64,000 bases of DNA from Aeromicrobium marinum DSM 15272 (lineage in GTDB: Bacteria; Actinomycetota; Actinomycetes; Propionibacteriales; Nocardioidaceae): NCBI RefSeq assembly GCF_000160775.2, contig NZ_CM001024.1, forward strand, positions 533,016 through 597,015, given 5' to 3'. Made by a program: the position numbers and the translations under genes. How positions within the stretch are numbered: position 1 is the stretch's first letter; each line of letters starts with the position of its first letter. Positions 23,310 through 31,589 of this stretch are shown piece by piece. The notes under the pieces were generated by a model. That model was not told the DNA's origin. It ran no database searches and worked only from the letters and a program-made list of their open reading frames with translations.

Positions 23310-25580
23310 TCAGCGGGTCGGCGGCTCGAACGGGGTCGTTCCGCACTTGAAGAAGTACGGGTGCTGGTCGAGCGGTGCCGGCACGGTCGCCGACCCGGAG
23401 TAGGTCTGACCGGTCTCGGGGTGTCGCCAGCAGCCCGGCGGGAAGACGACCTCGCGGGTCGTGGCTCCCTGCGTCACCACCGGCGCGACGAAGACGTCAG
23501 GCCCGAGCATGTACTCCTGGTCGATCTGATGAGCTCCGGGCATCTCCGGGTAGGCCAGCCACAACGGGCGGGTGATCGGCATGCCGGTCTGCTTCGCCTC
23601 CCGCCACAGATCCATGATGTACGGCTCGGCGGCACGGTGCAGGCGCAGCGTGTCCCGGTGGATCTGGGCGGCCTCCTCGTCCCAGCTCCACGGGAACCTC
23701 TGCTCCAGGACGGGGCCGCCGTGGACCCGGTTGCCCGGGGTCAGCGCGGCGTACCAGGACCAGCGCAGGAAGAGCTCGCGCGACGGCGGGCCCGAGAGCA
23801 GGTCCATGTAGCCGCCGGTGTCGCAGTGGAATCCGTAGGCTCCGCCGACGGCGCGGTTCAGCATGTCGGTGGTCAGGGCGGGCAGGCCGGTCCGGCGGCT
23901 CCAGTTGGACTCGTAGTCGCCGCACCAGTTGGCCGACTCGTACGCCGCTGACCCGGGGCGGCCGGAGTAGCCGGAGCGGACGTAGAACATCGGCTCGGTG
24001 CGGTCCGGGTTGTCCGCGTGCCACTCGTCGACGATCTCGCGGGTCGCGCGGTGGAAGTCGATCGGATAGCGGTTGTGGGCCTCCCGGCCGGTGGAACCGT
24101 CGGCGAACCGCATGTCCCACATCGTCTGCTCGCCGAAGTCCTGCATGAACCCGTCGGCGCCGGCGTCGAGGGCCTCGCGGATCCGCAGACGCCACCAGGC
24201 CACGGTCTCGGGGTTGGTGAAGTCCAGCTGGACCGCCAGCTTGCCGGGGGCCAGCGTGTTGGAGAAGACGTACGGCGAACCGTTGGCGCGGCGGGCGGCG
24301 TAACCCTCGGTCTTGGCGGTCTCGAACGCCGCGTCGTCCTCCAGACCCTGGCCGTCGTTGCCGGCCCATGCGCGGAAGTAGACCAGCGGCCGCATCCCGT
24401 TCTCCCTGATCAGGGCGATGATCTCGTCCAGTCGGCCGGCCTGCTTGAGCATCCACCAGGCCTCGAAGCTGAAGGACTCGTACGGCAGGTCCAGCTCCAC
24501 GATCTGGCGGATCGACTCGCGGATCTCGGCCTCGTAGGCGGCGGCCGACTTGCCGGTGAGGCCGCCCACGAGCGTCTGGGCGAAGGTCGGCGAGACCTGC
24601 CACGACGGCGGCACCGGGGTGCGGCCGGTGATCGCGGTCAACGTCTGGATCGCCTTCGGCCCGTCGCCCGGCGCGACGGTGAACTTCAGGCCCGCGGAGT
24701 TGCTCTCCACCTGCCAGGCGTCGTCCCGGTCCGAGCGCAGCCGCCATCGGGACAGCTCGCTCTGCTCGAGGAAGAAGCCGTAGGGGCGCGAGGAGATGAA
24801 CTGCGCCTGCTGGTACCAGCCGGACTGCGGCTGACCGGCCAGCGGCGGCACGGAGAAGATGGTCTGATCGATCCAGTTGAAGAAGCTCTCGCCCGCCTGG
24901 TCGATCGCGTTGCGGCGGCCGCCGAACCCGTGGAAGGCCTCGTCCGGTCCTGAGGTGAACCCCGCGCCGACGAAGGCGATGTTGGTCGCCGGCTGGAACT
25001 GCACCTGGGTGCGGACCGCGTCGCCCTCGTCCGGTCGCACCTCGACGATGGCCTTCCGGCCGGTCGGGTCGTCGGTCGCGACCTCGAGCCGGACGCCCCC
25101 GTCGGCCAGCCGCGTGGTGCGGCGGACGTTGGTCAAGGAGTACGTCGTTCCGCCGGACACCGTCAGGAAGGGGTTCCCCGTGACCAGCGGGAACGGTTCG
25201 ATCTGGGTCATCGACACCTTCCCGGTGGTGAAGGTGATCGGTGCGTAGCGTGCGGGGATGACGTCGGTGTCGCCGAGGAGGCCCTGCAGGTCGGAGAGGT
25301 GCAGGCTCAGGGTCGGTCGCCCGCGGCCGGGGACCGACGCCAGCACCTCGCGACCGTCGCCGTCGCGAAAGGCCAGACCGAACGGGGCGGTGCGGACCTC
25401 CGTGCTGACCTCTCCGGCGTCGACCAGGACCGGGCCGGGTGCGGTGGAGGTCGTCACAGCGGCAGCCGGGGGCGTGGAGGTGACCACGGGTACCAGCGCC
25501 AGGATCACGGTGGCTGCGCCCAGCACAGCAGCCCGAGTGCGAAGGCGTCGGCCCCGGAGGGCTCCTGAGGTGGTCGTCAT
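23310..25580 (-). CDS. Secreted glycoside hydrolase family 31 enzyme
   Basis: The 756-aa protein has a signal peptide (about 1-42). An N-terminal beta-sandwich (about 50-330) carries HGFGGRRNAIDQ, and a (beta/alpha)8 barrel follows. The GH31 nucleophile is probably D481 in DGFMQDFGE and the acid/base D555 in WCGDYESNW. The QDFGE motif and the GYSG to CGD spacing are closer to YihQ-like sulfoquinovosidases than to starch-type alpha-glucosidases (DMNE), but the sulfonate-binding residues cannot be confirmed by eye. It is the last gene of a minus-strand group with an SGNH hydrolase and an esterase. It probably cleaves an alpha-glycoside outside the cell. Confidence 0.88.
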   Translation of the reverse strand: MTTTSGALRGRRLRTRAAVLGAATVILALVPVVTSTPPAAAVTTSTAPGPVLVDAGEVSTEVRTAPFGLAFRDGDGREVLASVPGRGRPTLSLHLSDLQGLLGDTDVIPARYAPITFTTGKVSMTQIEPFPLVTGNPFLTVSGGTTYSLTNVRRTTRLADGGVRLEVATDDPTGRKAIVEVRPDEGDAVRTQVQFQPATNIAFVGAGFTSGPDEAFHGFGGRRNAIDQAGESFFNWIDQTIFSVPPLAGQPQSGWYQQAQFISSRPYGFFLEQSELSRWRLRSDRDDAWQVESNSAGLKFTVAPGDGPKAIQTLTAITGRTPVPPSWQVSPTFAQTLVGGLTGKSAAAYEAEIRESIRQIVELDLPYESFSFEAWWMLKQAGRLDEIIALIRENGMRPLVYFRAWAGNDGQGLEDDAAFETAKTEGYAARRANGSPYVFSNTLAPGKLAVQLDFTNPETVAWWRLRIREALDAGADGFMQDFGEQTMWDMRFADGSTGREAHNRYPIDFHRATREIVDEWHADNPDRTEPMFYVRSGYSGRPGSAAYESANWCGDYESNWSRRTGLPALTTDMLNRAVGGAYGFHCDTGGYMDLLSGPPSRELFLRWSWYAALTPGNRVHGGPVLEQRFPWSWDEEAAQIHRDTLRLHRAAEPYIMDLWREAKQTGMPITRPLWLAYPEMPGAHQIDQEYMLGPDVFVAPVVTQGATTREVVFPPGCWRHPETGQTYSGSATVPAPLDQHPYFFKCGTTPFEPPTR

Positions 25581-25662
25581 AAGGTGTCCTTCCAGGCCGA
25601 CGCCGGTCGGCTCGATGGTGCGGTGTCGTCAGGGGTGATGGGCCGGCGGCCGGACGGCCGCC

Positions 25663-26532
25663 TCATCGCAGACCCAGCACGGTCAGGGTGTGCTCGGCCA
25701 TCGCCGCCTCGCCGCGGGCGTTGGGGTGGACGATGATCGGGTTGGTCCCGAGCAGGGCCGGCTCGATCCATCGGTCGGCCGGGCGTTGGCAGGCGTCGTG
25801 TCCCTCGGAGATCTCGCTGAAGTCGACGTACACGGCGCCGGTGACCTCTGCGGCGCGACGTATCGCATCGTTGAGCGTCGCCTGGATCGTCCGGAGGTAG
25901 GGCACGTCGCCGCGGGCCACCGGCATGAACGGGAAGCACCCCCCGGTGGCCGGCAGGATCCACGGGATCCCGAGGATCGCGACCTGGGCCTGCGGCGCCC
26001 GCCCCCGGACCGCCCGCAGGGCCTCGACCAGCGCCGGGTAGGTCGTCGTGGTGATGGTGTCGGCGAACGACGTCCCGTACCGGTGCTGGCAGGGGCTGCC
26101 GAAGCCCAGTGTGGTCAATCCGGCCGACCCACAGGCTGCCTGGAGCCGGAGGAACATCAGGCTGTCGTTGAGTCCGATGGTCATCGTGACCAGCTGCGTC
26201 GTCGGGCCGAGCGCCTGCAGCTGCGGGGCGACGCCGGGGTACTGCGAGGTCGTGAAGTTCCCGGTGGTGGCCCCACCGCAGGTCACGTCGGTGAGGGCGG
26301 CACCGGTGGCCTCGGCGATCAGGCTCGGGTAGTTGACCAGGGACCTCTGGCAGAGCAGCGGTGCCCGGAGGTCGAGCGGGAGGACCCCGGCCGCGGAGCT
26401 GAACGAGTCGCCCATCGCGACGTACTCGAGGCCGGGTCGCTCGACCTCGACGCCGGCTCCGACCACCGGCGTTGCGGCCGTGCCGAGGAGCGCCACCAGG
26501 GCGGCCGCCGTGCAGAGCAGGATCCGTCTCAT
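25663..26532 (-). CDS. Secreted SGNH/GDSL lipase-like hydrolase
   Basis: The ATG at 26532 overlaps the upstream esterase stop by four bases (289 aa). A signal peptide (about 1-26) is followed by the four SGNH blocks: S43 (GDSFSS), G86 (CGGATTGN), N122 (IGLNDSLMF) and the C-terminal HPNARGEAAMAEH. Paired cysteines (LLCQR with DVTCGG, AACGS with SPCQH) suggest disulfides, as in secreted Streptomyces lipases. It probably hydrolyses esters or lipids outside the cell, together with the esterase it is coupled to. Confidence 0.9.
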   Translation of the reverse strand: MRRILLCTAAALVALLGTAATPVVGAGVEVERPGLEYVAMGDSFSSAAGVLPLDLRAPLLCQRSLVNYPSLIAEATGAALTDVTCGGATTGNFTTSQYPGVAPQLQALGPTTQLVTMTIGLNDSLMFLRLQAACGSAGLTTLGFGSPCQHRYGTSFADTITTTTYPALVEALRAVRGRAPQAQVAILGIPWILPATGGCFPFMPVARGDVPYLRTIQATLNDAIRRAAEVTGAVYVDFSEISEGHDACQRPADRWIEPALLGTNPIIVHPNARGEAAMAEHTLTVLGLR

Positions 26533-27551
26533 GCGCCGATCTCCTCGAGCAGCAGAGGGAGTGCGAGCTCCAGCTCGCGCTGCCAGTAGGGCCAGGTGTG
26601 GGTGCCCGCGCCGTACAGGTGGGCGGTCACGTCTGCTCCGACCTGGCGAAGGCGCTCGACCAGCCGCCGGTTCATGTCGCCGATCGGTGATTCGAGGGGG
26701 TCGATCAGGCCGAAGCTGGCATCGAGCGGGCCGGGGCGCCCGTTGCCGCTGGAGATGTACACCGGGAGGCCGGTCAGGCGGTCGGCGAGGTCGTAGGGGT
26801 TGTGCTCGGCCCAGACCCGACGCGCCGTCAGCGGGTCGCCCCAGACTGCGGTGGGAGCAGAACCGCCGGAGAGGACCAGGCCGCTGGTCAGCAGCGGTCC
26901 GCGGAGGTCCATCAGGGTGTGGACGACCCCGCTGAAGCTGGCCGCTGCCTGGAACATCCCGGGATGGCGAGCGGCGTAGGAGAGCGCCCCGAACCCGCCC
27001 ATCGAGAGGCCGGCCACGGCGCGGCGCTGGCCACCGAGGAAGTCCCGCTCCACGATCTCGCGGAGCTCGGTCAGATGGAAGTCCTCCCACTGCGGACCGC
27101 CGCCCAGGCCGTGGTTGCGCCAGTTCGAGTAGAAGCCTGCCCACCCTGCGGCGGGCATGACGACGATGACGTCGCGGTCCTCGACCTGCTGTTCCACGTC
27201 GGTCATCCGGGTCCAGACCGTGTGGCCGCTGGCCTCGCAGCACCCGTGCAGCAGGTAGAGGACCGGCCAGGTCCGGGTCGCCGTGGGAGACCAGTCCCGG
27301 GGCAGGAGCAGCTTGACCGCGGCTTCGGAGCCCAGCGCCGGGGAGTCGATCGTCAGGTCCACCTCGCGGCCGGGCCGGATCCAGCTCTGGGCGGTCACCT
27401 CGGCTGCCACCGGTCGCGCCCCGATGTTCGTCGGGACCGCGGCCGCGGTGCCGCTCACCGGGGACGCGCCGATCAGGGCTGCGCAGAGGAGGGCGGCGAC
27501 GCCGACCACCAGCGACGTCGACCGACGGCGGCTGCGGTCAGGCTGCGGCAT
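26529..27551 (-). CDS. Secreted antigen 85 / esterase D-like alpha/beta hydrolase
   Basis: I choose the ATG at 27551 (340 aa), where a signal sequence begins (STSLVVGVAALLCAAL); a frame from 27635 would run across the operator. The fold is that of putative esterases related to mycolyltransferases: LYLLHGCCEAS, nucleophile S183 in GLSMGGFGAL, and catalytic His318 in GTHTWPYW. An oxyanion-type HG motif precedes it. Mycolyltransferase activity is unlikely to be assignable without knowing whether the host makes mycolates, so esterase is the safer call. Confidence 0.85.
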   Translation of the reverse strand: MPQPDRSRRRSTSLVVGVAALLCAALIGASPVSGTAAAVPTNIGARPVAAEVTAQSWIRPGREVDLTIDSPALGSEAAVKLLLPRDWSPTATRTWPVLYLLHGCCEASGHTVWTRMTDVEQQVEDRDVIVVMPAAGWAGFYSNWRNHGLGGGPQWEDFHLTELREIVERDFLGGQRRAVAGLSMGGFGALSYAARHPGMFQAAASFSGVVHTLMDLRGPLLTSGLVLSGGSAPTAVWGDPLTARRVWAEHNPYDLADRLTGLPVYISSGNGRPGPLDASFGLIDPLESPIGDMNRRLVERLRQVGADVTAHLYGAGTHTWPYWQRELELALPLLLEEIGA

Positions 27552-27610
27552 CGGACGGCTCCGGGATGTGGTGTTCGAGCTCGGGATCGGAGGCCGCGCG
27601 GCACCCGATA

Positions 27611-27638
27611 GAGTGGCGTACATGAGCGTACGCAACTC
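27611..27638. promoter_or_regulatory. Inverted repeat between esterase and tetR genes
   Basis: GAGTGGCGTAC (27611-27621) and GTACGCAACTC (27628-27638) pair in 10 of 11 positions around a 6-base spacer. It lies in the divergent gap between the hydrolase operon and a TetR gene, where TetR repressors usually bind. It is a good candidate operator for both promoters. Confidence 0.6.
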
Positions 27639-27718
27639 GAACGGTAGGCCTCGGTGGAGTGCTGCGTCAAGAGGTGGGTCCGGGGACCTCTGCCACCGGG
27701 GCCGGTACCGTGGCTGAA

Positions 27719-28396
27719 ATGACCGAGCCAGGTGCCATCGTCGAGCGGCTCCCGCACGGGCCCCACGGGCTCAGTCGCGAGGAGGTCCGCGCCTCCCAGC
27801 AGCAGCGGATCCTGGAGGCCGTGATGCTCGCCGTGGGCACCCGCGGCTACCACGAAGCGACGGTGGCGCACGTGACGACAGCCGCACGGGTGTCGCGCAG
27901 CGCCTTCTACGAGCAGTACTCCGACAAGCGCGAAGCCTTCTTGGCGGCGTACACCGCCTGGGGTCGGCAGTTCTTCGGCGACCTGGTCCGGGCCGGCCAG
28001 CAGGCCGGCTCGCTGCGGGAGATCATCGCCGCCAGCGGTGAGGTCCTCGTCCAGAGAGCCCGTCAGGAGCCCGAGGCCAGTCGCGCCTTCATCCTGGAGG
28101 TCTACGCGACGGGGGAGCCGGGCCTGCAGGCCCGCGAGGAGATGCTCCGCCTCGGTCAGGACCTCTTCGACGCACTGGCGGCCGACCTGCAGGCTCGCGA
28201 TCCCGCGGCGGTCCCGCCGGTGGCGCTGGCCGGCCTCGGGGTGATCGGGGCGTCGTTCGAGCTGTGTGCCCACGTGCTGCGCCACCCCGGGGACGTCATG
28301 CTGGATCAGGTGAGGGAGGCCATCGAGGACCTCTGGTGGGTCGGCCTGACGGGAGTCTCGGCTCGGTCCCGGCGCGCGGGAGACTCCCGGAGCTGA
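27719..28396 (+). CDS. TetR-family regulator next to the hydrolase operon
   Basis: I choose the ATG at 27719 (225 aa). The N-terminal HTH (ILEAVMLAVGTRGYHEATVA, VSRSAFYEQYSDKREAFLAA) is typical of TetR. The helical ligand domain contains EVYATGEPGLQAREEM and ends with a short Arg/Ser tail. It is divergent from the esterase-SGNH-GH31 genes across the dyad at 27611-27638, so it probably controls them and itself. The ligand is unknown; a lipid or sugar released by the hydrolases would make sense. Confidence 0.88.
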   Translation: MTEPGAIVERLPHGPHGLSREEVRASQQQRILEAVMLAVGTRGYHEATVAHVTTAARVSRSAFYEQYSDKREAFLAAYTAWGRQFFGDLVRAGQQAGSLREIIAASGEVLVQRARQEPEASRAFILEVYATGEPGLQAREEMLRLGQDLFDALAADLQARDPAAVPPVALAGLGVIGASFELCAHVLRHPGDVMLDQVREAIEDLWWVGLTGVSARSRRAGDSRS

Positions 28397-28492
28397 GTGT
28401 TGCCTCGAGGCACGCGTGCGCGATCCGAAGGCGCCGCTCGACGAGTTGACGTCAAGGAATCCTGCAGCAGTTCCGCCCGCCCGGTCTCGTCC

Positions 28493-29263
28493 TCATGATT
28501 GGTCGGGTGTGGTGGTGGCTGTGCACCCGTCGAGGCCGAGGGTCTGCTGGAGCATGATGGGGGCCGGAAGTCCCGGGCCGGGGCAGGGTTCGTGGCCCTT
28601 GCCGAGCGCGTGGCCGACCTCGTGGTTGATCACGTAGGTGCGGTAGCCGGAGATGTCATCACCGAAGGTCTCGGCACCGAGGATCCACCGGCGCAGATTG
28701 ATCACGACGAGGTCTCCGTTGCGGCACGACACCTCTCCGTTCGTCCGGAGCGGCGCGCACAGCTGGTCGGTGGTGGCCGGGCTGGCGAGCAGGACTCGGA
28801 TCGTGGCGTCTGTGGCGACTCGTCGGAAGGTGAAGCCCTCGCTGGCCCAACCACGAGGTGACGCCAGAGTGGCGTCGACGGTGGTGGCGAAGTCGAGCCC
28901 ATCGACCTGGACCTGCCCCTCGACCTCGACGGTGTAGGCGAGTCCGACGAGGGGGCCGGGTGGTGTGGTCGGGGCCATCACGGCGAAGGATCCGTCCCCG
29001 GCCTCGGTCACGGGGGGTTCGGCCGACGCGGCGGCGGGTGGGGGCGGCGGATGATGCCGGGGAGGCTCGCTGCCCCGGACGGTGGTGGCCTCGACGGTGC
29101 TGCGTGCCTGCGTCGGTCCGTCGGAGGCCGACAACCACCAGGCACCGGACCCGCCGATCGTCACGAGGGCGGTCACCGTGGCCGTGAGGAGTACCCGGCG
29201 ACGACGGAGGTGGAGCGTGCTGCGCCGGCGGTGCCGTGCGTCGCGCGAGCCTCGGCGGCTCAC
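28493..29263 (-). CDS. DUF3152-like secreted metalloprotease coupled to copper cassette 2
   Basis: The GTG at 29263 overlaps the propeller gene's stop (GTGA), giving 256 aa. A basic N-terminus precedes a membrane segment (about 27-47), a Pro/His-rich linker (PPRHHPPPPPAAASA) and a zincin domain. The zinc site reads NHEVGHALGKGHEPCPG, the extended HExxHxxxxxH metzincin-like form, followed by the Met-turn-like PAPIM. This fits the DUF3152 family of actinobacteria. Two cysteine pairs may form disulfides. Why a protease is translationally coupled to a copper-cassette lipoprotein is unknown; maturation of the neighbours is one idea. Confidence 0.82.
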   Translation of the reverse strand: MSRRGSRDARHRRRSTLHLRRRRVLLTATVTALVTIGGSGAWWLSASDGPTQARSTVEATTVRGSEPPRHHPPPPPAAASAEPPVTEAGDGSFAVMAPTTPPGPLVGLAYTVEVEGQVQVDGLDFATTVDATLASPRGWASEGFTFRRVATDATIRVLLASPATTDQLCAPLRTNGEVSCRNGDLVVINLRRWILGAETFGDDISGYRTYVINHEVGHALGKGHEPCPGPGLPAPIMLQQTLGLDGCTATTTPDQS

Positions 29264-30126
29264 GGCCCTTCGCCCGGCGCCGAGCTCGTCAGCAGGGTCG
29301 TCCAGGTACTCCCCCCGTCGGTCGACTCGTGGACCGCTGTCGCGGAGACGGCCAGCCATCGGTCGGCGACGTCCACGGCTTGGATGCCGGGAGGCACGGA
29401 GCCGGCTGCCTGCCAGACACCGTCGGTGCTCGACGTCAGCACCTCACCGCCGGGGGTGGCGACGACGAGGGTCCCGTCGGGCGTGATGTCGATGAAGCCC
29501 ACGGCCTCGGAGGGGCCATCAGCGGCAACCCATGCCCCGCCGCTGGCGGTGGCCAGCGCACCTGCTGCGTCGACGCTCCAGACGGTGCCGTCGGGTGCGA
29601 CGGCGAGATCCCGGACCTCACCGGCGGCCACGGTCTCCCACGTGGTGCCGTCGGTCGTCGAGATCACCCGGCCCGACAGTGCGTCGTAGGCCATGATGAG
29701 GTCGTCGGCCGTGTCCATCGCGTGCAGATCAGCCTCGCCGGACAGACTCACCGCGTCCCAGGTCCGTCCGGCATCAGTGGAACGGATCAGGCCGAGGTTC
29801 GGCGGAAGGTCCTCGCGCAGGTCCGGGTGCCCACTGCCGAGGAACGTGTCGGGGCCCGCGGCGGTGAAGCCCATCGTGTCCTGGACCCGGCCGGCCATCC
29901 GGATCCCGGTGTTGGCGGTGGGATCGAGGCGGTAAACGCCGGCATGGGCGGCGACGTAGACGGAACCGTCGGCGGGATTCGTGGCGACGCCGTGGACATG
30001 GCCGAAATCCTCGAACGGGACACCGGTGACGTCGGCCCCCGGGGCGTCAGCAGGGGGCGAGCCGGCGCACGCGACGAGGAGCAGCAGCGGGATCAGGACG
30101 GCGGACCGCGAGGTCGTGCGGAGCAT
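29260..30126 (-). CDS. Beta-propeller lipoprotein of copper cassette 2 (F510_1955-like)
   Basis: The 288-aa paralogue of the 11672-12547 product has lipobox LLLVAC (Cys20) and the same landmarks: FGHVHGVATNPADG, GSGHPDLREDLPPNLGL and RSTDAGRTWDAV. It ends with ESTDGGSTWTTL. The two proteins align along their whole length with mostly conservative differences. BNR-type Asp-box repeats indicate a propeller; no enzymatic site is evident. It follows DUF305 (cassette 2) and is coupled to the DUF3152 gene. Confidence 0.8.
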   Translation of the reverse strand: MLRTTSRSAVLIPLLLLVACAGSPPADAPGADVTGVPFEDFGHVHGVATNPADGSVYVAAHAGVYRLDPTANTGIRMAGRVQDTMGFTAAGPDTFLGSGHPDLREDLPPNLGLIRSTDAGRTWDAVSLSGEADLHAMDTADDLIMAYDALSGRVISTTDGTTWETVAAGEVRDLAVAPDGTVWSVDAAGALATASGGAWVAADGPSEAVGFIDITPDGTLVVATPGGEVLTSSTDGVWQAAGSVPPGIQAVDVADRWLAVSATAVHESTDGGSTWTTLLTSSAPGEGP

Positions 30127-30154
30127 GGGTCTCCTTCGGGGTTCGGTGGTTCCT

Positions 30155-30184
30155 CGGGGTGCCCTGACGAGTCAGGGCACCCCG
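30155..30184. terminator. Hairpin between cassette 2 genes
   Basis: CGGGGTGCCCTGAC (30155-30168) pairs perfectly with GTCAGGGCACCCCG (30171-30184) around only two bases. Its outer core GGGGTGCCC/GGGCACCCC is shared with the palindrome in cassette 1, at the same position between the DUF305 and propeller genes. The inner bases differ but keep pairing. Confidence 0.7.
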
Positions 30185-30198
30185 GGCCGGCCGGTGGG

Positions 30199-30762
30199 TC
30201 AGGACGCGAGGAGGTCCTTCATCCGCGCGATCTCTGCCATCTGGGTCCGCTCGATCTCCTGTGCCAGGGCGATGGCGTCGGTGAACCGGCCGTCGGACTG
30301 CTCCCGGACGGCCATCTCGAGCGCGCCCTCGTGGTGTTCGATCATCTGCTCCAGGAACAACCGGTCGAACTCCGGGCCGGTCGAGCCCCTGAGGTCCGAC
30401 ATCTGCTCCGGGCTCATCATCCCGGCCATCTGTCCGTCACCGCCGTGGTCCATGCCGGACATGTCGCCCATGTCGCCGGGGACGTCCTCGTCCCAGTCGT
30501 CGAGCCAACCGGTCATCAGGGCGATCTCGGGGTCCTGGGCCGCGATGATCTCGTCGGCGAGAGCCAGGATGTCGGGGTCGGTCGAGCGGGTCGCGGCGAG
30601 GTCCGACATCTCCACGGCCTGTCGGTGGTGCGGAATCATCTCCTGGGCGAAGGTGACGTCGGCGTCGTTGAAGTCGCCTGCGGAGGTGGAGTCGGAACCG
30701 GAACAGGCGCCGAGCACGAGGGCGGCGGCGAACAGGGTCGACAGAGTGAACTTGCGAATCAT
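30199..30762 (-). CDS. DUF305 copper-binding lipoprotein of cassette 2
   Basis: I choose the ATG at 30762 (187 aa), where the lipoprotein signal starts (MIRKFTLSTL, lipobox VLGAC, Cys20); a long upstream frame is a shadow of DUF6153. The DUF305 motifs MIPHHRQAVEM and MIEHHEGALEM flank a Met-rich linker (MGDMSGMDHGGDGQMAGMM). It is a close paralogue of the 12614-13180 product, including the C-terminal ARMKDLLAS. It would bind Cu(I) outside the membrane. Confidence 0.88.
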   Translation of the reverse strand: MIRKFTLSTLFAAALVLGACSGSDSTSAGDFNDADVTFAQEMIPHHRQAVEMSDLAATRSTDPDILALADEIIAAQDPEIALMTGWLDDWDEDVPGDMGDMSGMDHGGDGQMAGMMSPEQMSDLRGSTGPEFDRLFLEQMIEHHEGALEMAVREQSDGRFTDAIALAQEIERTQMAEIARMKDLLAS

Positions 30763-30827
30763 GGGAATCCTTCGTGGGGAGGGGGGACATGGGTCGTGGT
30801 CCGGGCCTTGCCCGGGCAGACCTCTCC

Positions 30828-31223
30828 TCAGCAGCGCAGGATCGCCAGTCGTTGGTTGATGTCGACAGGGGGAAGCAGTTGGACCGCGGGGAGGTCCCAT
30901 CGAGGCATCCGAGGCAGGGCCCACAGGACCCGCGTCGAGCGGCCCGAGGCCAGGGTCAGGACGGCGAACGCAGCCAGCATCGACAGGCACACGGCGATCG
31001 CCCCGCACGCCACCGCGCTCTCCGACGTCGGGTGGTGGGAGTCGCCCGGGTGGCTCTCGTCCGCCATCACGACGACCGCGGCGGCGGGATCGGCCGGAGC
31101 GTGGTGCTCCTCCGTCAGCTGGGCCTGGTGCATCCCCACCAGCCCCAGGAGCAGCAGGGAAAGGACACACATCTGTGTCCAGCGTCGTCGGCCTAGGCGG
31201 CTGACGGTCGCGCTCCTCCTCAT
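30828..31223 (-). CDS. DUF6153-like membrane protein of cassette 2
   Basis: The ATG at 31223 gives 131 aa, matching the length of the first copy; an earlier start at 31241 is possible. The protein keeps the two helices, the outer EEHHAPADP and GDSHHPTSES loop, the segment LWALPRMPRWDLPA and the ending VDINQRLAILRC. It is first in cassette 2, 65 bp before DUF305. The strict conservation of the terminal ILRC between copies suggests that it matters. Confidence 0.7.
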   Translation of the reverse strand: MRRSATVSRLGRRRWTQMCVLSLLLLGLVGMHQAQLTEEHHAPADPAAAVVVMADESHPGDSHHPTSESAVACGAIAVCLSMLAAFAVLTLASGRSTRVLWALPRMPRWDLPAVQLLPPVDINQRLAILRC

Positions 31224-31307
31224 GGTGGGCAGTCTAGGCACCCGCCCACAAGGCCGCCATCGCTCGGGCCTGACATCGTGGTGCCTCGTCCGAGGCTGCG
31301 TCCCACG

Positions 31308-31589
31308 TCAGGCGAGGGCGAGGAAGAGCTTCTCCATCTTCTTGGCGTCGACGCCACCGGGTCCGTCGCCCTCGGTGAGGCAGTGCTGCATCCCGGTGGA
31401 GACGATGGCGTAGCCCGCCCGCGCGAGCGCCTTGTCCACGGCGGCCAGCTGCGTGAGGACGGACTCGCAGTCCGACCCCTCCTCCATCATGCGGATGACG
31501 CTGCCGAGGTGGCCGTGCGCCCTCTTCATGCGGGTGATGATGGCCTTGATCTCCGTGGGCTCCAGGCCCATGGCGTCGGGGGAGGGCAT
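31308..31589 (-). CDS. CsoR/RcnR-family regulator, CstR-like cysteine pair
   Basis: The 93-aa all-helical protein reads IKAIITRMKRAHGHLGSVIR and has C41 (SDCESVL) and C70 (MQHCL). The position that is His71 in the copper sensor at 19820 is Gly66 here (C+25). A Cys pair without the copper His is the pattern of CstR-type persulfide sensors rather than CsoR. Its start overlaps the DUF302 gene's stop by one base. A C5/G5 dyad lies upstream of DUF302 (32035). It likely autoregulates the pair; a reactive-sulfur ligand is inferred. Confidence 0.78.
   Translation of the reverse strand: MPSPDAMGLEPTEIKAIITRMKRAHGHLGSVIRMMEEGSDCESVLTQLAAVDKALARAGYAIVSTGMQHCLTEGDGPGGVDAKKMEKLFLALA

Noticed and set aside
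29236-31413. A 725-aa plus-strand frame across copper cassette 2
   Set aside because: It is the shadow of three minus-strand genes whose motifs are clear; an equivalent shadow exists in cassette 1.
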